This document shows, piece by piece, positions 1 to 13,900 of a DNA stretch of 64,000 bases. How positions within the stretch are numbered: position 1 is the first letter of the stretch; the number at the start of each line of letters is the position of its first letter. The notes under the pieces were generated by a model, which worked only from the letters and a program-made list of their open reading frames with translations, did not search any database and was not told the DNA's origin. The stretch comes from Amphirosellinia nigrospora (Eukaryota > Ascomycota > Sordariomycetes > Xylariales > Xylariaceae), in contig SCHM01000001.1 in assembly GCA_004123355.1 (NCBI GenBank), positions 1,976,001 through 2,040,000 of the forward strand, in the 5' to 3' direction. Made by a program: the position numbers and the translations under genes.

Positions 1-1310
1 GCAGTTCGCGGAGGGCAAATTGCATTGGGAGAGGGTACCCAACAAGCCCTCGTTGACAACCAAAACCCCTTCGGACATCGCAGGAGCGACAACATGGTTT
101 AAGATTAGACTCGTCGCATATAAATAAATATGCCTATATCCGACGGGTTATTCGCACATATATAAAGATATAGAAGACTTGCATAAGTTTAAGTGGTATG
201 AGTTGGCCTCACTAAAGCGGCTTTGAGAACCATCTCTTTCATGATATGTTTTAGAGTAATAGTCGCAGGTTTGAGGAGGCGTGCAATGGGATTAACGATA
301 CTAAGCTACCTACGAGTTTGAGCTGTGTTCTCGTTAGATTCTCTTCTTACTATTATCATTGTGTAATCGTGTGAAATCTATGCTGATTTCTATTGAATTT
401 GCGCAGAAAATCGAGTCAGATAAATCAAGCAAGGGAATAGAGATATGATACATATTCACACTGATTATAAGTATGAGAATAGGCAAGACATCGTGTCTCC
501 TCTCACAAAACCGGCATTGCGCAACACAACACATGGTACCAAGGCACAGCTTTATATTTCCCATCTATTTATGATTGTTAAGCAACACGAAGGCTTTGAT
601 TTTCAATTAGAATAAGAGAAAATGAAAGCCTATCTTAATGCATCGCGGAACTAGGTGCTATACGTCGAAGAGTTCTGAATTTTACGCCTCACATGAGAAT
701 CTCATCCTACTATCTGGGCATTCAAATTCCAACTGCCTAGTAGAGTATGAAACATCTTGCGAGCAAAATTATTTAGAATAGGATGGTATCGATTAAGCTG
801 ACCAAGACGAGCTGCCAAGTGTGACGCTCAGTTGCGCTTCCTCGCACATTCTTTCAAAACTGCAGTCTCACATGGGTATTAGCAATGCCATTGACACTCA
901 TGCAGCCTTATCCACGAATTAACATGCAGGCAGATGATCTAGTATTGTTTTATCTTATCAACGGCAGGATAGTAACTCGAGATTTAAGCTTTATCTGTGG
1001 GTGGAGTGGGGGAGATCCCAAGTTCGATGAGGGGCATCGACAAGATTGAGGGGCTAACAAGAAAGTAGCTTGTATTGAATGAGAGCAATCACAATATAGG
1101 CAGAGGCCGAGAGAGACTTGGGTTGCTGAAGTTGTGATTGAACTTATTCTCTTTTATCTTGAAATAGAAAGGCTGCTTGAAATTCTGAAAGCTGGGATGA
1201 AGCCTATATGCTCGTCATCGAATAGTTCCTTATTTGTTCCCCAACTCGGAACCATATACAACTCTGTATAAGTCCCCATCACCATTAATTCAAGCAGATA
1301 TTGCGCTACA
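1..1310. other. Intergenic, no gene seen
   Basis: This AT-rich stretch has stops in all frames and no ORF with recognisable protein content. Its last few hundred bases must hold the promoter of the permease gene that starts at 1311. I could not pick out a specific promoter element. Confidence 0.5.
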
Positions 1311-2538
1311 ATGCCTGGAAGACGATATTGTCGTTTTCCGGCGTTTCCCGAGCGTCTTAAGGGCCTTCCTGCCCCGGTCCTATCTATCATATTACTCCTA
1401 CTGCTTGTCAACGCCGTGGTCTGGGCTGCAGTAGCTGTTGTATTACACTTCCATCCAAGCTTAGTCGGCTCTGCTGTGCTTTCATACACGCTGGGGCTAC
1501 GACATGCGCTAGATGCAGACCACATCGCCGCTATCGACCTGATGACGCGGCGGCTCATCGCATCAGGACAGCGGCCCGTAACCGTCGGCACGTTTTTCAG
1601 TCTCGGGCACTCTACCATCGTCATCATCACATGTATCGTAGTAGCAGCCACGGCCGGGGCGCTACGCGAGCGCTTCGGTAGCTTCCAGTATATAGGCGGC
1701 ATAATCGGGACAAGCGTGAGCGCAGCTGTTCTACTGATACTCTGCGTGGGGAATGGATGGGTGCTATATCGTCTCACCGGCAAGCTACGCGGGGTACTCC
1801 GAGAACCGGACCCGCACAGTTCCGGCGAGGTTGACGATGAGGTGGAGGCTAGGAACGATGACCAGGCCGCGCGGGACCTGCAACTTGACGGCCCCGGGTT
1901 TATGGCCAATGTGCTGCGCAAGTTCTTTAGAGTCATCGATCGACCGTGGAAGATGTATCCCCTCGGGGTCTTGTTCGGTCTTGGATTCGATACTAGCTCG
2001 GAAATTGCCGTTCTAGGCATCGCCAGCGTGCAGGGCGCTCAGGGGACCAGTCTTTGGATCATTCTCATCTTTCCTCTCTTGTTCACAGGTAAGCTATTTA
2101 AGAAACCAGCCGTGTCCTCATGGCTGCTTAAGCAACACGGGATGCTGATGAAGCTCTAGCTGGCATGTGTCTAGTAGACACGACGGACGGGGCGCTCATG
2201 ATGACCTTGTATACCTCGAAAGCATTTGCGAGAGACAAGGTGGCTATCCTGTACTACTCAATCGTGCTTACTGGGATCACCGTGATTGTGTCCGCATTCA
2301 TTGGTATCATTCAGATCTTGTCACTGGTGCAACACGTGGCGGAGCCCAAGGGAAGCTTCTGGATGGGCTCACCGTGATCGGCGACCACTTTGAGATTGTT
2401 GGCGCAAGCATAGTCGGCGTCTTCGTGTTGGCAGGTATAGGATCAGTAATTATATATCAACCCTGGAGGCGGAGGATGGAGAGGCGTAGGGCGCAGAGAG
2501 TCCCTTCAAATTCTCCTCCGGATGCATTTCATGACTAA
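1311..2538 (+). CDS. NiCoT-family nickel/cobalt transporter
   Basis: This is a membrane permease of the NiCoT (HoxN/NixA) family, which takes up Ni2+ or Co2+, for example for urease. The signature RHALDADHIAAIDLMTRRL carries the HX4DH metal motif at about residues 65-83. It is followed by FSLGHST and LGFDTSSEIAVLGI, both typical of the family, and by several hydrophobic spans. Exon 1 is 1311-2088. A 71 bp intron at 2089-2159 restores the family sequence LLFTAGMCLVDTTDGALM. Near 2361-2366 the frame must change by one base: the upstream frame stops at 2377, while the family C-terminus (VIGDHFEIVGASIVG and the basic tail) continues in another frame to 2538. The reading is consistent with one G lost from a G run. 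The start is the first ATG before the first hydrophobic span. The gene converges on the calpain gene. Confidence 0.85.
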
Positions 2539-2885
2539 ACGAAAATACGAGCCTTAAAGCTTCAATGTCACTAAGTGTCATAGCGCAAGGCGATATCGCA
2601 ATAAATCAGAGAAAACTTGGATAAAGGAAGCCATATCTTCAATTAATTGAGAAATGTAGTATTTGACATTCTTGTACCCCGATGTACAAAGTGAAAAAAA
2701 AGCCAAAAAAACACACGATCTACCACTCCGCCTATGCTATATATATATACCTATCCAACGCATCACTATACCCAACTAAGTACCCCCGGTCATAAATATT
2801 CTAAATGAGAAGCGTGGTATCGTAAATCAGACGCAGTTTAAAAGCATGTAGCGTGCTTTAACCAAAGAAGGAAAACGTAAGCTGT
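2539..2885. other. Convergent intergenic spacer
   Basis: This is the 3' region between the convergent permease and calpain genes. It is AT-rich, with a short A run near 2694-2710 and a TA-rich run near 2740. No coding signal is seen. Confidence 0.5.
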
Positions 2886-5800
2886 CTAATGTCTAGACTG
2901 TGGGCTGCATTCTGTCATTGAATCTGGGGTATTGATGGGTGTCGAATCGCTGGAGTCGGTGAAATCTGACTTGGCAGAGTCCATCTCATCTTCTTCATCA
3001 TCATCGTCATCATCTTCTGTGTCGGCAACATTGCCGTCGTCCACAGTATCTTTGTGTTGCGAACCCTCATCTTTCTTCTGGTCGTCGTCTGCTTTCTTGT
3101 TATCGACCACCATCTTCTGCTTGATTACAGCAGCACCGTCAACGATCTCAAACTCATCTGTGACCTTGTCTGACTTGGTGGTTGTTTCACGCTCACCACC
3201 GGCGTTCATTTGCGCATTGTCGATGTCGGCAGCACCTTTCTCGCCCATACCGTTTTCAGCGAGATCGCCACCTTCGATGACAACACGCAGGTCCAGGTCC
3301 TGGTCCTTAGAGTAGACTCGGAACCCGACAATGCAGATGGCGTTCCACGGGTCAGGAAGCCCAGACTCTCCGTCGCTCTCTACCGCCTCTGTGGTAGTAG
3401 TGGCTGCGGCTTGCGGGGTTGCCATTCTAGGCTTCTTCGACATGTCATCTGAGGAATAGAGCAGCTCCCAATCCTCAACAGGGCTATCGGATGAGTCGCA
3501 ATCTGACGAGTAAGTCGGTGGGGCTGGAGCCACGGGTTTCTCCTGCGTCACCTCAGGCTCAGGGGCTGGCTCAGAAGATGCGTCGCTAGTAGCGGGAGGC
3601 GTAGTGTCCTTGTCCTCCTTCTCATCGCTCTCTTTAGTAGAATCTGATTTCTCGCCTTCAGGTGTATCCGTCTGGCCGTCAGTTTTATCAGATTGTGTGG
3701 AAGAGTCAGGCTCGCCGGAGCCAGTTTGATTACCCTTGTCCTCGCCTCGCACTGGTGCATCTGTTTGGACGGCCGCATCCTTGGGCTCTCTTCTTCTTTC
3801 TTCTTGAGTTCAGCCTCAGCCTCCTCTTCCTTCTTCTTGCGCTCAATCTCGGCCTCTTCTTCTTTCTTTTTCTTCTCGGCCGCCTCGGCCTCTTCCTTGG
3901 CTTTTCGCTTTGCGTCTTCGGCCTCTCGCCGTCTGTCGCGCTTCTCCTGATTCTTCTTCGATTGTTTCTTAGTAATCTCTCGGTTGAGGTGCCGCCTCTC
4001 CCACATCTTTCGGCGCTCATCCATTCGAGATGTGCTGGCTTTCTTCTGGTCCGACTTTTTGCAGAGGCTGGCGACGTGTTCCAAATGGGCAACACCCTTG
4101 CTATGTGCCAAATCGTAGGCATAGCCAACTTGAGCGAACTTGTCGTTCTCCTCCCTCTTGCGGCATTCGCGCTTGACAATATCCTCAATGGACTGCATCT
4201 CGGTATCCCGTTCAGCGACAATACTAAGGAATACTGAATAGTTACCAGGCTCCATTGAGGGAATCTCGATCGAAACTGATCGATTCATCAAATAGTTGCC
4301 GTGAGACCTAACGATATAATCCTCGCTGCCTGGCCGGCCTTGCTCATGTATACGGAAATGTAGTCGGAAAGAGTATTGTCCGCGAAGGCCCTTATAATAG
4401 CGGTTGTCGAGCTGCTGTAGGACCAGAATGAGAGGAGACTCCTTGGTCAGCTTGATGTGAAACTTCTCATTCCACTGTGGCTTCCAAGGGACCTCCACGC
4501 CAATCCAGCGTTGAGAGCATTGCCAGTCTGGGTCACGGAAGAGACGCGTTCTGTCAAAATGCTGGTACTTTTCTACCATGTCTTCAAACCTGATCCAGAA
4601 GACCGAATCGTTGCCAAACTGGTGGCCGAGTTCTTCCTTGACGTCCTGGTTCCACTCTTTCGAACCATCGGACCACGGTCCCTCCCAGACTCCTTTTCTG
4701 AGCTTTCCCCAAGGATTCCTATATTTGTTAGCACAAAGTATCATACCCGAACGCTTCATTATCTTACCGGAGCTTCACTAGCCGCTCGCCATTTTTAAGT
4801 GTTCGAGCATCCATTACAACATATGCATGTCCTTCGCGAATGCCATTCCGGTCGCCGTAACCACCATCTAAGAGGCCAGTAGAACAGCCGAAGAGGAATT
4901 CTTGATTGACCTTGCTCACTTCGTTCTCCCAGAATTCGTCCAGGTCTAAAATATCCGAGGCTAAAAGCTCAGTGGTCACACCACCAGTGAGATCTTCTAG
5001 TCCCTCTCCAATCCAGCCGCCGGCCAGCGAACCGAAATCACCATGGGCTTTGGCGTACGCCTTTTCAAATAGGGCGACCCATGTTTCATTTTGGTTCTTA
5101 CACTGCCCAAAGAACAGTGCCTTGGACCCGGTCTGGTAGGTTTTACGGTATTCCTTCTCGGGACTTTCGCGATCAATCTGGTTCATGAGGTCGCGCTGCA
5201 TACTAGGCGAGTCCCAATTTGGGGAGGTTAGATAGAGTTTATCATCGACAATGGAGTAAATCCATTCTCCGTCTCGGTAAAAGACGAAGCCATAGATGCC
5301 GACGCCTATGCCCATTAGTTAGTTTTGACTGTCAGGCCTTGTTCCAATTCAACAACAGCCCACTTACGAGTATCATACTCGACGCACACGCGCTTGACTG
5401 CGCCCTCGACATTTGCCAACGCACTGAGACTGGCAATGTACCAGCAATCGCCGAGGCCGCCTTGCTTTATATCTGCCCCGTCAATGTCTTTAAGAAACGT
5501 CGGCTTCTCGAAGATCTCATGGACACGCTTTACCGCTTTAGGGACGGAGGTAGTTGTGCTATAGCGGGTGGAGGTCATGTCGAATTTACAAGAGCCGAGA
5601 TAATTAAGGCAATTGCCCCTGCCCATTTTCAAGTCCCAGTCCTACAGATTATTGTTAGCATGCATTGGGTGCTACGCGATACCGGGAGGGACAGGGTAAG
5701 GAACCTACCAGATCGAACCCAGGATCTCTATATCGTGTATTGACTCGTCTACACTCTTGGATGATCTTTTTCACTCTGCGCGAACACTCCTCCCTTGCGC

Positions 5801-6110
5801 GCTCGTAGCCAGCCGAGAGCAATTCATTCGGCTTCTCGAGTGTGCTGGGGAGGGGCACTGGGTCGAAGGGTAGGACCGACAGCGCCTTTGTATATTTCTT
5901 GGTCGCGAATCGCCTCCATATCTTATTGATGCTCTGTTGTGGGGGTGGCTTTCTCTTTTTCTTCTTCTTTTGATTGCTATTACTGTTCGTAGTTGTGCTT
6001 GCTTTACGTGGTGGCTCGTCCGAATCGCTTGAGGAACTGTATCCAAATCTGGAAAGATCTCGTTGGATGGACGGGCGAACCGGAGCCGAGGAAAGCGAGT
6101 CCTCGGCCAT
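2886..6110 (-). CDS. Calpain-like cysteine protease (C2 family)
   Basis: This is a papain-fold, Ca-type protease. The catalytic triad is visible: Cys in QGGLGDCWYIASL (about residue 200), His in EGHAYVVMDA and Asn in LRNPWGK. Exons are 6110-5709, 5641-5368, 5305-4768 and 4718-2886. The introns (67, 62 and 49 bp) fall cleanly, and the last one lies exactly before the catalytic NPWG. The N-terminus is basic and low in complexity. A C2L/domain III-like region follows the protease core. Next comes a Lys/Glu-rich coiled coil (about 3800-4000), and the protein ends in a long acidic Ser/Glu/Asp tail with a DDDDDD run. In the coiled coil near 3780 the frame must shift by one base for the conserved-looking tail (DPWNAICIVGFRVYSKDQD) to be read. 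Without it the raw frame runs into an unlikely Leu/Arg-rich end at 3548. The gene is the only calpain here; its substrate is unknown. Confidence 0.88.
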
Positions 6111-7860
6111 TTTGAGTCAAATTGTTAACCTAAGCAATTGACGTCGAATACGTAGTCTGGTTCATACAATTAATTAGCCAGCCAGTCCGTTTAGCATCCA
6201 CGAAACAACCCCTCCATAGCAGCAACTAGTTACACCCCTACTACTAGAAAATGAAGCGTCTAACGGCGATACTTACAATTGGTCTAAGACGTATTGTCAA
6301 GTTAAAAAAAGAAGTGAAGCTGTGTATATAGGTAGAAGGGTATGAGATCCGATGTGTAAGTGGACTGAGATAGGGCTCGTAAGAATACGAAGTCAGAGAA
6401 AAGAGGAAAAATACTAAAATGGAAAGGAGGCTAAATACATATCAGGCATGCTGACTTTACATGCTAGCAGTCACCTCATTATATAAAGAGAAACTCAGGC
6501 AGGCCTCCTCACGGGAAAGAGAAGCTGTCATGGCGTGTGCGTAGGTAAGCCAATCGAGCTCCGTTCCGCCAGACCTGACTCCATCCTTGACCATCTCGAC
6601 AGCTGAGTGGGACCACCCCCTGCGCAGACCCTTGGAAGGCGACGTGGGGCTAGCGTAGACTACCTGTTTCGAGTAGTTGATGGATCTTGCTTGTTCAGGT
6701 GAGTGGCTCAGGAAGGCTTTGAATCATGCAAGATAGCAATGGCGATAGTAGAAGCAAGCGGGACGAGGCTCGACATGATGGTCATGCTGGAGGGCTATAG
6801 TCAACCGGAGGCCTATCGAGCCAGTCCGGCGTCAGGAAGCTGGTCCAGCAAGGTCCCACCATTTACACTATTTCTGCACGAAGCCTGGATGCCATCCATC
6901 ATCCATCCGTCTGCGCCGCCATGCAGTGTTGGCATGCAGGATGGCGCTCACCGCACCGCGCAGCCCGCAAAGCACCAAGGACAGGACAGGGACAGGACCA
7001 GACGGACAGCAGTATATTCTGCAGGGCCATGCGATGCGTGGACCGCTCAACGGCCTATGCGTGTTCTTGGCCTAACCCAAGTCGTATAATTCAAGCCTGC
7101 CTCCTCGTCGTACAACGATGAATGACCCCTATTCTCTCGGCGTCAGCGAACCATCTCGAAGTTTTCAGACCCTCGAACAGCAGAGTGAGGCGGCAACGCG
7201 AGAGTCATTCCGGATGCATCCATTTCAGCGCTTGACTAGTATAGGTGATCCAGTCCCAGGATCCCCAGCGATGCCGGAGGTGGATACGACGGCAGCTCCA
7301 ACGCATCCCAAGAGCTCCCGAATCCAGGGTCTTCCCCAACTAAAGACTACTAGCGCGTCCCCCTTTTTTTATCTAGGGCTGGCTCCTCGTTCAGGGTCCC
7401 AGACATTTTTAGTTGGGGTATCAACTAATCGGCCTACAGTAGTGCCAAATCCTCCAAGGCGTACTTAATTCGTTTCTACTATGCTCGCTCAGCACCTACT
7501 TAGCAGTCGTAGGTATTTGGTATTAGGTATTATGGATCAAACAAACTTGGTCAAGAAGATAAGGGTCAGTAGCAGCAGGACAAAGAGGTAGGTAGGTTCC
7601 AATATCTAATTTTATCACGAGGGCGAGTATATGACACCTCTCAGAGTCTGGTGACTTGCGATACGTACGTAGGCTTTTTGACTGACAGGTTTTGGAAAGA
7701 CATCTACAGAAGCCTCTAGTCGTGTTCACTTATAGGTACCTAGTAATAACACCGTTCCCACCCGTCTTTTCGCCCCCAACGTTCACTCATCCGACCGGGA
7801 AACCCGGCGTTTTCACTTGAAGCTCGTTTAGAAGTTAATAGTTAACAGTAGGCAACGATT

Positions 7861-7912
7861 CTGCCTGCCTACCTACCTACTACCTACCTACCTGTCTGCT
7901 TGCCCACTACGG
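7861..7912. repeat. ACCT/CTAC microsatellite
   Basis: A short, imperfect tandem of CCTACCTACCTAC units occupies these bases. The same ACCT/AGGT motif recurs in short form near 7588, 21560 and 25745. It looks like a simple repeat scattered through non-coding DNA. Confidence 0.7.
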
Positions 7913-10900
7913 AGATCTCTCTCGGCTGCTTCTTTTTGCGGCTCGCGACCGTCGGTAGTGATGTCCCGTGGTACCATCAGTAGCCACCTCCAGTCACTCA
8001 CGCGAAATCCCGTGCGGCATGGCATCCGGCGGCACGGCAGCGGCAGGACATAGAATCAGGTAGGTAGCTTCGACGAAGTGGTTCTTCGATGGCGGATGCT
8101 CGCAGATGTCGGATACCAAGGATGTGTCGCTGTACAACGCCACTCTTTCGATTTCAGGAGACCTGCATAGTCAATCAGGAAGCGCCACAAGTCAGTCACA
8201 TCACGCTCTAAGATCTTGAGCTAATAGAGAGGGCATCGCTGTCAGTTGGCACTAATCGGGACTCTCGTGAACACGAACGGCAGTTAATGTGGTGCGTCTG
8301 CAACCGTGCTGCAGTAAGATGCGTACCAGGTAGCACAAGGCAGTACGACGAGACCTATAAGCACGTATTTGATCGAGCCAATATCAACAATATCTCGCTG
8401 CTCACTGGTACGCCTGTCTCGGTATTCATTCATACCCCAGACTTTCTCTATCGTGGCTCCCCACCATCTCGGTTCCCAATGTCACGAGTCTACGTCTGCC
8501 CTCTCGGACTATTCTCCCTTCCTCCACACTGCAAGGTGCTGAGCAGTTTCCGAGCAATAGCACGGCGACGGCTTGCTCATTGGAGTGAAGTGCAGGCTCG
8601 GTAAGGCGGACATTAGATGACTGGCACCAAAATATGGGTAATGAACTGCGAGGCTCGGTTATATTGACGATTGACTTAGCTGAGTTTTGTCCGACTCCAA
8701 CCACGCCAAGACCACGCGTGCTAAATTGCTTTCTATCCAAGGATGAGATTTAGCGATCGACAAAAGTACAAAACACATACCCAAATCATAAAGGAGGGAC
8801 CCTGATCTTCACAATTCCCCAAAGGTTATGGTGGGCTGCTAGTACAGCCTCATTTCATGCCGCACCATTTTTTCTAGGATTAGATAGGATTGCGCGTACT
8901 CTCGAATAATTGGTATACGAAGCACCTATCTTTTCTCCGATCAAGATATACCCCGACCTAGCCCGGATGACCCGAGCAGTCACTGGTCACATTGCCGCTT
9001 CCAGTGCCAAGTCCTGCTGTCCCAACCGGTTCTAGTTTCAGGGTTCCCGTCCAAGGCCTCAAAGAGCTCCAAATAAATAATCGGGGCCAGTGGAAACGGC
9101 TTGCCGAAAACGGCGTGCTATAACCATTCTACACTAGAGTATAGCATCGCCGCCAACTTGTTCGGGTTTGATCCTCTTACTCAGACAGAGTCGCTGTCAG
9201 CTTATTAATTGGTAGGCAGTTTTTCCAGGCAGCCCATCAGCAGCCACTCCTTCGGACCCCTAAAAAGGCGTCCCTGAACCTGCCTGAAGCCGGACCTTGT
9301 AGATCTTAGACAGAAGATCGTGGGCGATTTGACTCCCACCGCCATATTGATTAGATCACCATGAATTCGCCACTGCTTAGCGAGCTGCCGTCACGCCAGG
9401 AAGAACCTGCCAGGAGTCACTCCTTCTGACCAGTAATTACAGTGCTTCCTGATTGTCATGATCATCATCATCGTGTTTCCTCTGAAACGTGACCACTTGC
9501 GTTATCGCCGTTTCGCGTGTCGCCAATCTCGTAGCTTGTACACTAAAGGCTTCCACGGAGCGATTGAAGATCCAATGAGTCCAGGCTGGTCTAATTATCG
9601 ACTCCCTGGGTCTAAAACACGTCAACTCTTCGAGATAGCTGCAGACTGTTTAATTGGCTGGGCGATCGCCCGCTTGGTAATGTAGTAGTTAGCGAATTAA
9701 CTAGTCTAGCGCGGAGACTTGCTGTAGGCACACCGAAGCCTCCCGTACCTGCTTGTAGGCGGGTAGCTCAACAAATCTCAAAACTGCCGTAAATCCCCTC
9801 AAAATTGTACCACCAACGTCGTACTAGATTAGGAATGTGCAATATCAGCCTTTCGCCTTACGGTTTTTCACTTTTGGGGGCCGAATACTCCCAGCTGAGC
9901 GCAAGGTCCTAGGCGGGGGTACTTCCGCCGAATGTGCAAAACGCGAGGAACTTATGCGATCGCCCGACGGCCCCCATCATCCCCTACGGTACAATGAAAA
10001 GGCAAAAGAGAGCTCCCATTCAATATGAAGCCTACTCTTCTACACGAAAACAGAAATCCATGTAAATGCAGATATTCAAAGGTTGTACGACCTGGGCTGT
10101 CAGAAGTCTCATATAAATAATCTTAAACTGTCTTATGACGATCCCAGATCCATGGAGCCACGGTAACTCCGTGTTGGAGGCTTCCAACCAGGCAATATCG
10201 GTCTAGGTTTGTGTACCGTTCCATCTCGGTGAGACAAAATGGAAAGCAACGTTATTACCCCTCAGCTTTCCAGCCCCTGTCCAAGATCCCAGAACTGCTC
10301 GGTTCGCGGACCATCGAAGAACGGGGATATATTTGCCTATTTAGGAATCAGGAATAAGAGCCGCAAATCACAAGGAAAGCCATGATGTTACTGTAAAAAT
10401 GAAGCGGTCGTAGCTGTCTTAGAATGGATTGGTTTGCGACATTACACAAGGCACGGTGTGCGGCCCAGGGCACTTGATCCATAGCCGTTGCTCTCCAGCA
10501 TCAAGTTTTCTGTAAGCGTGATTCGTATCAAGCCAAGAAAAAGGCTTCTTATAATGAGCTTCTGCAAAAAGGAGATACTTTGTTTTCAGGTAGGCCCGAC
10601 CCTAGATGGAGTATATACATTCGTCAAATTCAAACCTCTATCTACCCCTAATCCTAGCTCGCTAAAACAACCAAGTCTTATCTCTGAGTATTTATGGTGC
10701 AATGGAAGGCTGAATAAGGACTTTTTATATATTGAAACTATTGAGAAGTGAAAACTTACCAAGGGCTGCTGAAGGTTATAATCTACGACCTTGGATCGAG
10801 TTGATATTGGCTGTTGTAAAGTCCCTCTATCACTTTGTGCTTCATGCCAGAAGAATATTTACAAATGATGTGCTAATAACGAGACAATGTTTTTTCTCCG

Positions 10901-13900
10901 TCACGGATACCATGAATGATCATTATGAATACTATGATGAGCAACTATTCAATCACTCTCGACACATTGCCTCACAGCAAATTCTCATCTTGCCCTATTT
11001 TGGTTTAAACACCATTCCCATCAAACGCCATGCCTCAGCGTGCCTCACAGATGGCAAAACTTTGAGCCAGCAACCCTCATTTTATCGAATCGGACCGCTG
11101 CTTGACGTAAACGTATCAAAGCCCTTCATAAGCGGCTATTCTTACTAGTGGTACAGGTATATCTCGCGAGATGACATACGCCTTCGAAGCTCGTGCTCGT
11201 CCCATTAATGAACTTATTGGCCGACGAGGGTTATGTTTATTTTGCCTACGGCTCAGCAAATCGATTCACATCTGCGGCCCTGTACGATTTAGTTATGCTC
11301 CATCAATCATTAAAACGTACGCCTTGATAGAGTCTTTAAAATATGTAACTAGATTTGAACTCTATTTCACAAGGATATGAAACCTTGAATTTGGGCGAAG
11401 ACATATTATGCCTAAGATAATTAAGTAAGTCCAATGATGATATGTGAAATACCTGTTTAAGGCTGGTTGTTTCAAGGCAGCTTATATGACCGGGAAGCAT
11501 TGGTTAGCTTTGGGAGGTGAAAGCTTAGGAAGTTCATATGGAACTTCTCGAACTATAAACATGTCTGCAGCACTCCCATTGCTATTTTCACTATCAAAGA
11601 TCAACCAAAAGTCTTTAGTTATGAAAATGAGCGCTTTGGCATGAATCAAGAACGGCGCATTAGAAGTTTATTCATATCATCTTCTATACTTCTATAAATT
11701 CAAGCGCTGTAGTAGAGGTAACTGGAGATGACTATGACACTGATTTTAAATGTCGCAATAGAACATCACCACTGTTTGAAAGGCCAATTTATATAAAATT
11801 TATTCTTAGGATTAACGAACACGGCGATTGAGCTATATAACGGGCTCAGCATAAAATCGATATGAAGTGGCCGCACCCGAGTTCGCGTTCATGATCAATG
11901 TCCCAAAATAGCCTTTCAGAATACCTCTTCTTCCACAGCACCTGCCGTAAGCTTCGAAACCGACAACTGCGAGCTTCTAAAAGGACTTGATGGGATTGAT
12001 TCTTGGAGTGTCCAGGTCCGACCCGGCAACAAGGTCTGAAAGTAGGCTGTAAATGTAGTAATTCCAACCGGCCTTCAACCCTTTCCCCCCCTACGGCTCG
12101 AACGACGCAAAACGGAGTAGAGTGCATAGTGAGTATATTTTTAGCTTCAGATGCAAGTAACATCCGGACAAAGTCGGGCTGTTTATATTTCACCGCGCCT
12201 TTCGTGTAGATAATGCGCCGTTTGAAATAAGCTGTAAGTTTGCTGTTCTTGTATACGATCTCGATGTTCCCCGAGATATATATTATGTTTCTCTCGGGTA
12301 CTTGAGTAAGGCCAGGTTTTCAAGGTGACTGGGGGTTTCTCAAGACCTGAAACCTATCTTTTCGCCCTTGGTCGGCGACTCGGAGCCGAGGCGTAGAGTA
12401 TGGGTACTGGAGTACTATCACCCGTCTTCAGAGGGCGATTAAACATGTTGAATATGTCAGTATTGTCGCATTGTAAGTATGATTTCTCGAATTGACGATA
12501 GACTCGCTCTTATAGCACTGCTGTTTGATGGAAGGCTTGTGTTCATTAGATCCGAGTCCGTGTAATCAGGCCTCTGAGTAGTAGGAATAGGAGCGAAATA
12601 GTTCACAGAGCTAATCCAATTTCACAATCTCAAGTGCCAAGAGGTGTGGACATCATTGTCGAATAAGCAACAGAATATTCCCGATAAATAGGAGAGAAGG
12701 GCGGAAATAGAAATAAGTTCGAGAGATGACGGGATCGAGATTGGGTAAACCAAACTTGCGGCATACTCACACGTGAGTGGTTGGTATATATAGACCGGCC
12801 CAGACCGATATGGCAGGCTCGATGCTCAACAAAAATGGATAGGGGCTGATCGAGTAGTCTAAGTCAATGTTTCCAGTGAAAATGGAATGTATAGATATTT
12901 TATGAAGAGTCGCCTTACCCTCAAATGCGCAACTATTGTGTAGTAACGTCGACACGACCCGTCTATAAAAATATTGCCTAACCTGGTAATTTCTACAAAT
13001 CCCTCCCAGCTGAACATTTATCACAGCTACTATGTGCTACAAGGAGCGGAACATGTAAATTCTGGCCGGACTTCGACCGAGGTATGTATCAGATTGCTTC
13101 TTCCATTCCTAGCCGACAGTGGCGTAGACCTCAGCCAGTGTGGCACGACGAAGATGTCTTGGCGGCCGAGTCGGAAGCTGTGTACAATAGCAGGCCTTTT
13201 TTCTCGTTGAATCCTTTTATGGATAAGTTTTATTTCATCGTCTGTGGCAATATTCCGAAAACAAGGCCAGGCTAGTCGTTATATTTCTTTTTCCCATATC
13301 AAATGCTCTGCGATGGGGACATGCGTTCTTATAGGACAAGAGGGGAGGTTGCTCGGTGATTTTTTTCGACCAAGTCGTGCTGAACCATGGTTCGATCGAA
13401 CTGGGGTAAGTCCGGATACCGAATATCTAGCCGTTCAGATCGAGAGCCTATTGTCTACCAAGATTCCAATGTGCATTTAATGACTTATGTCCCAAACACT
13501 CGCGCGCGACGGGAACTTTTAAAAGTTCATCCTACCGAATTAAGCCAATAAAAATATCGTAGAGAACAGCCCGCGTTACTCGGCGCGCAGGTGTAATCAA
13601 ATAATGACGTCGGAACGGTATATACCACTCGAGGCACCGAGGACAGTGAGCCGTTTGTTCCTTGCATTAAGCAGACATCAAGTGTACAGATCTATACATA
13701 CATAGCTAGCATATCTACGCCCATAGTCTCGCGTAGCTAGCGACGTCGATTTTGGCCGAGGTATGTGCAGCTATGTTGTAACAGCACCAGGATATCTCTT
13801 ATTGATATATACCAGGACGCGATTGGGTCTTGATAGGTGCCGGCTACCCAGCCCAGCGTTCCACCCGTGCTTTTCTGAATCAAGCTGAGAACCTGGAAGT

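Noticed and set aside
1154-2020. Long minus-strand ORF (288 codons) opposite the NiCoT gene
   Set aside because: It is the antisense shadow of a clearly coding plus-strand frame and has Ser/Arg-rich content without motifs.
3662-4237. Plus-strand ORF rich in Leu/Phe/Ser opposite the calpain tail
   Set aside because: It is the complement of Lys/Glu-rich coiled-coil codons; the calpain frame explains it.
6703-7468. Two plus-strand ORFs of 128 and 116 codons downstream of nothing
   Set aside because: No start context, motif or coherent composition; mixed frames overlap on both strands.
10380-11860. A series of plus-strand ORFs of 60-138 codons
   Set aside because: The frames do not join through convincing introns and show no family motif; AT-rich chance ORFs are the likelier cause.
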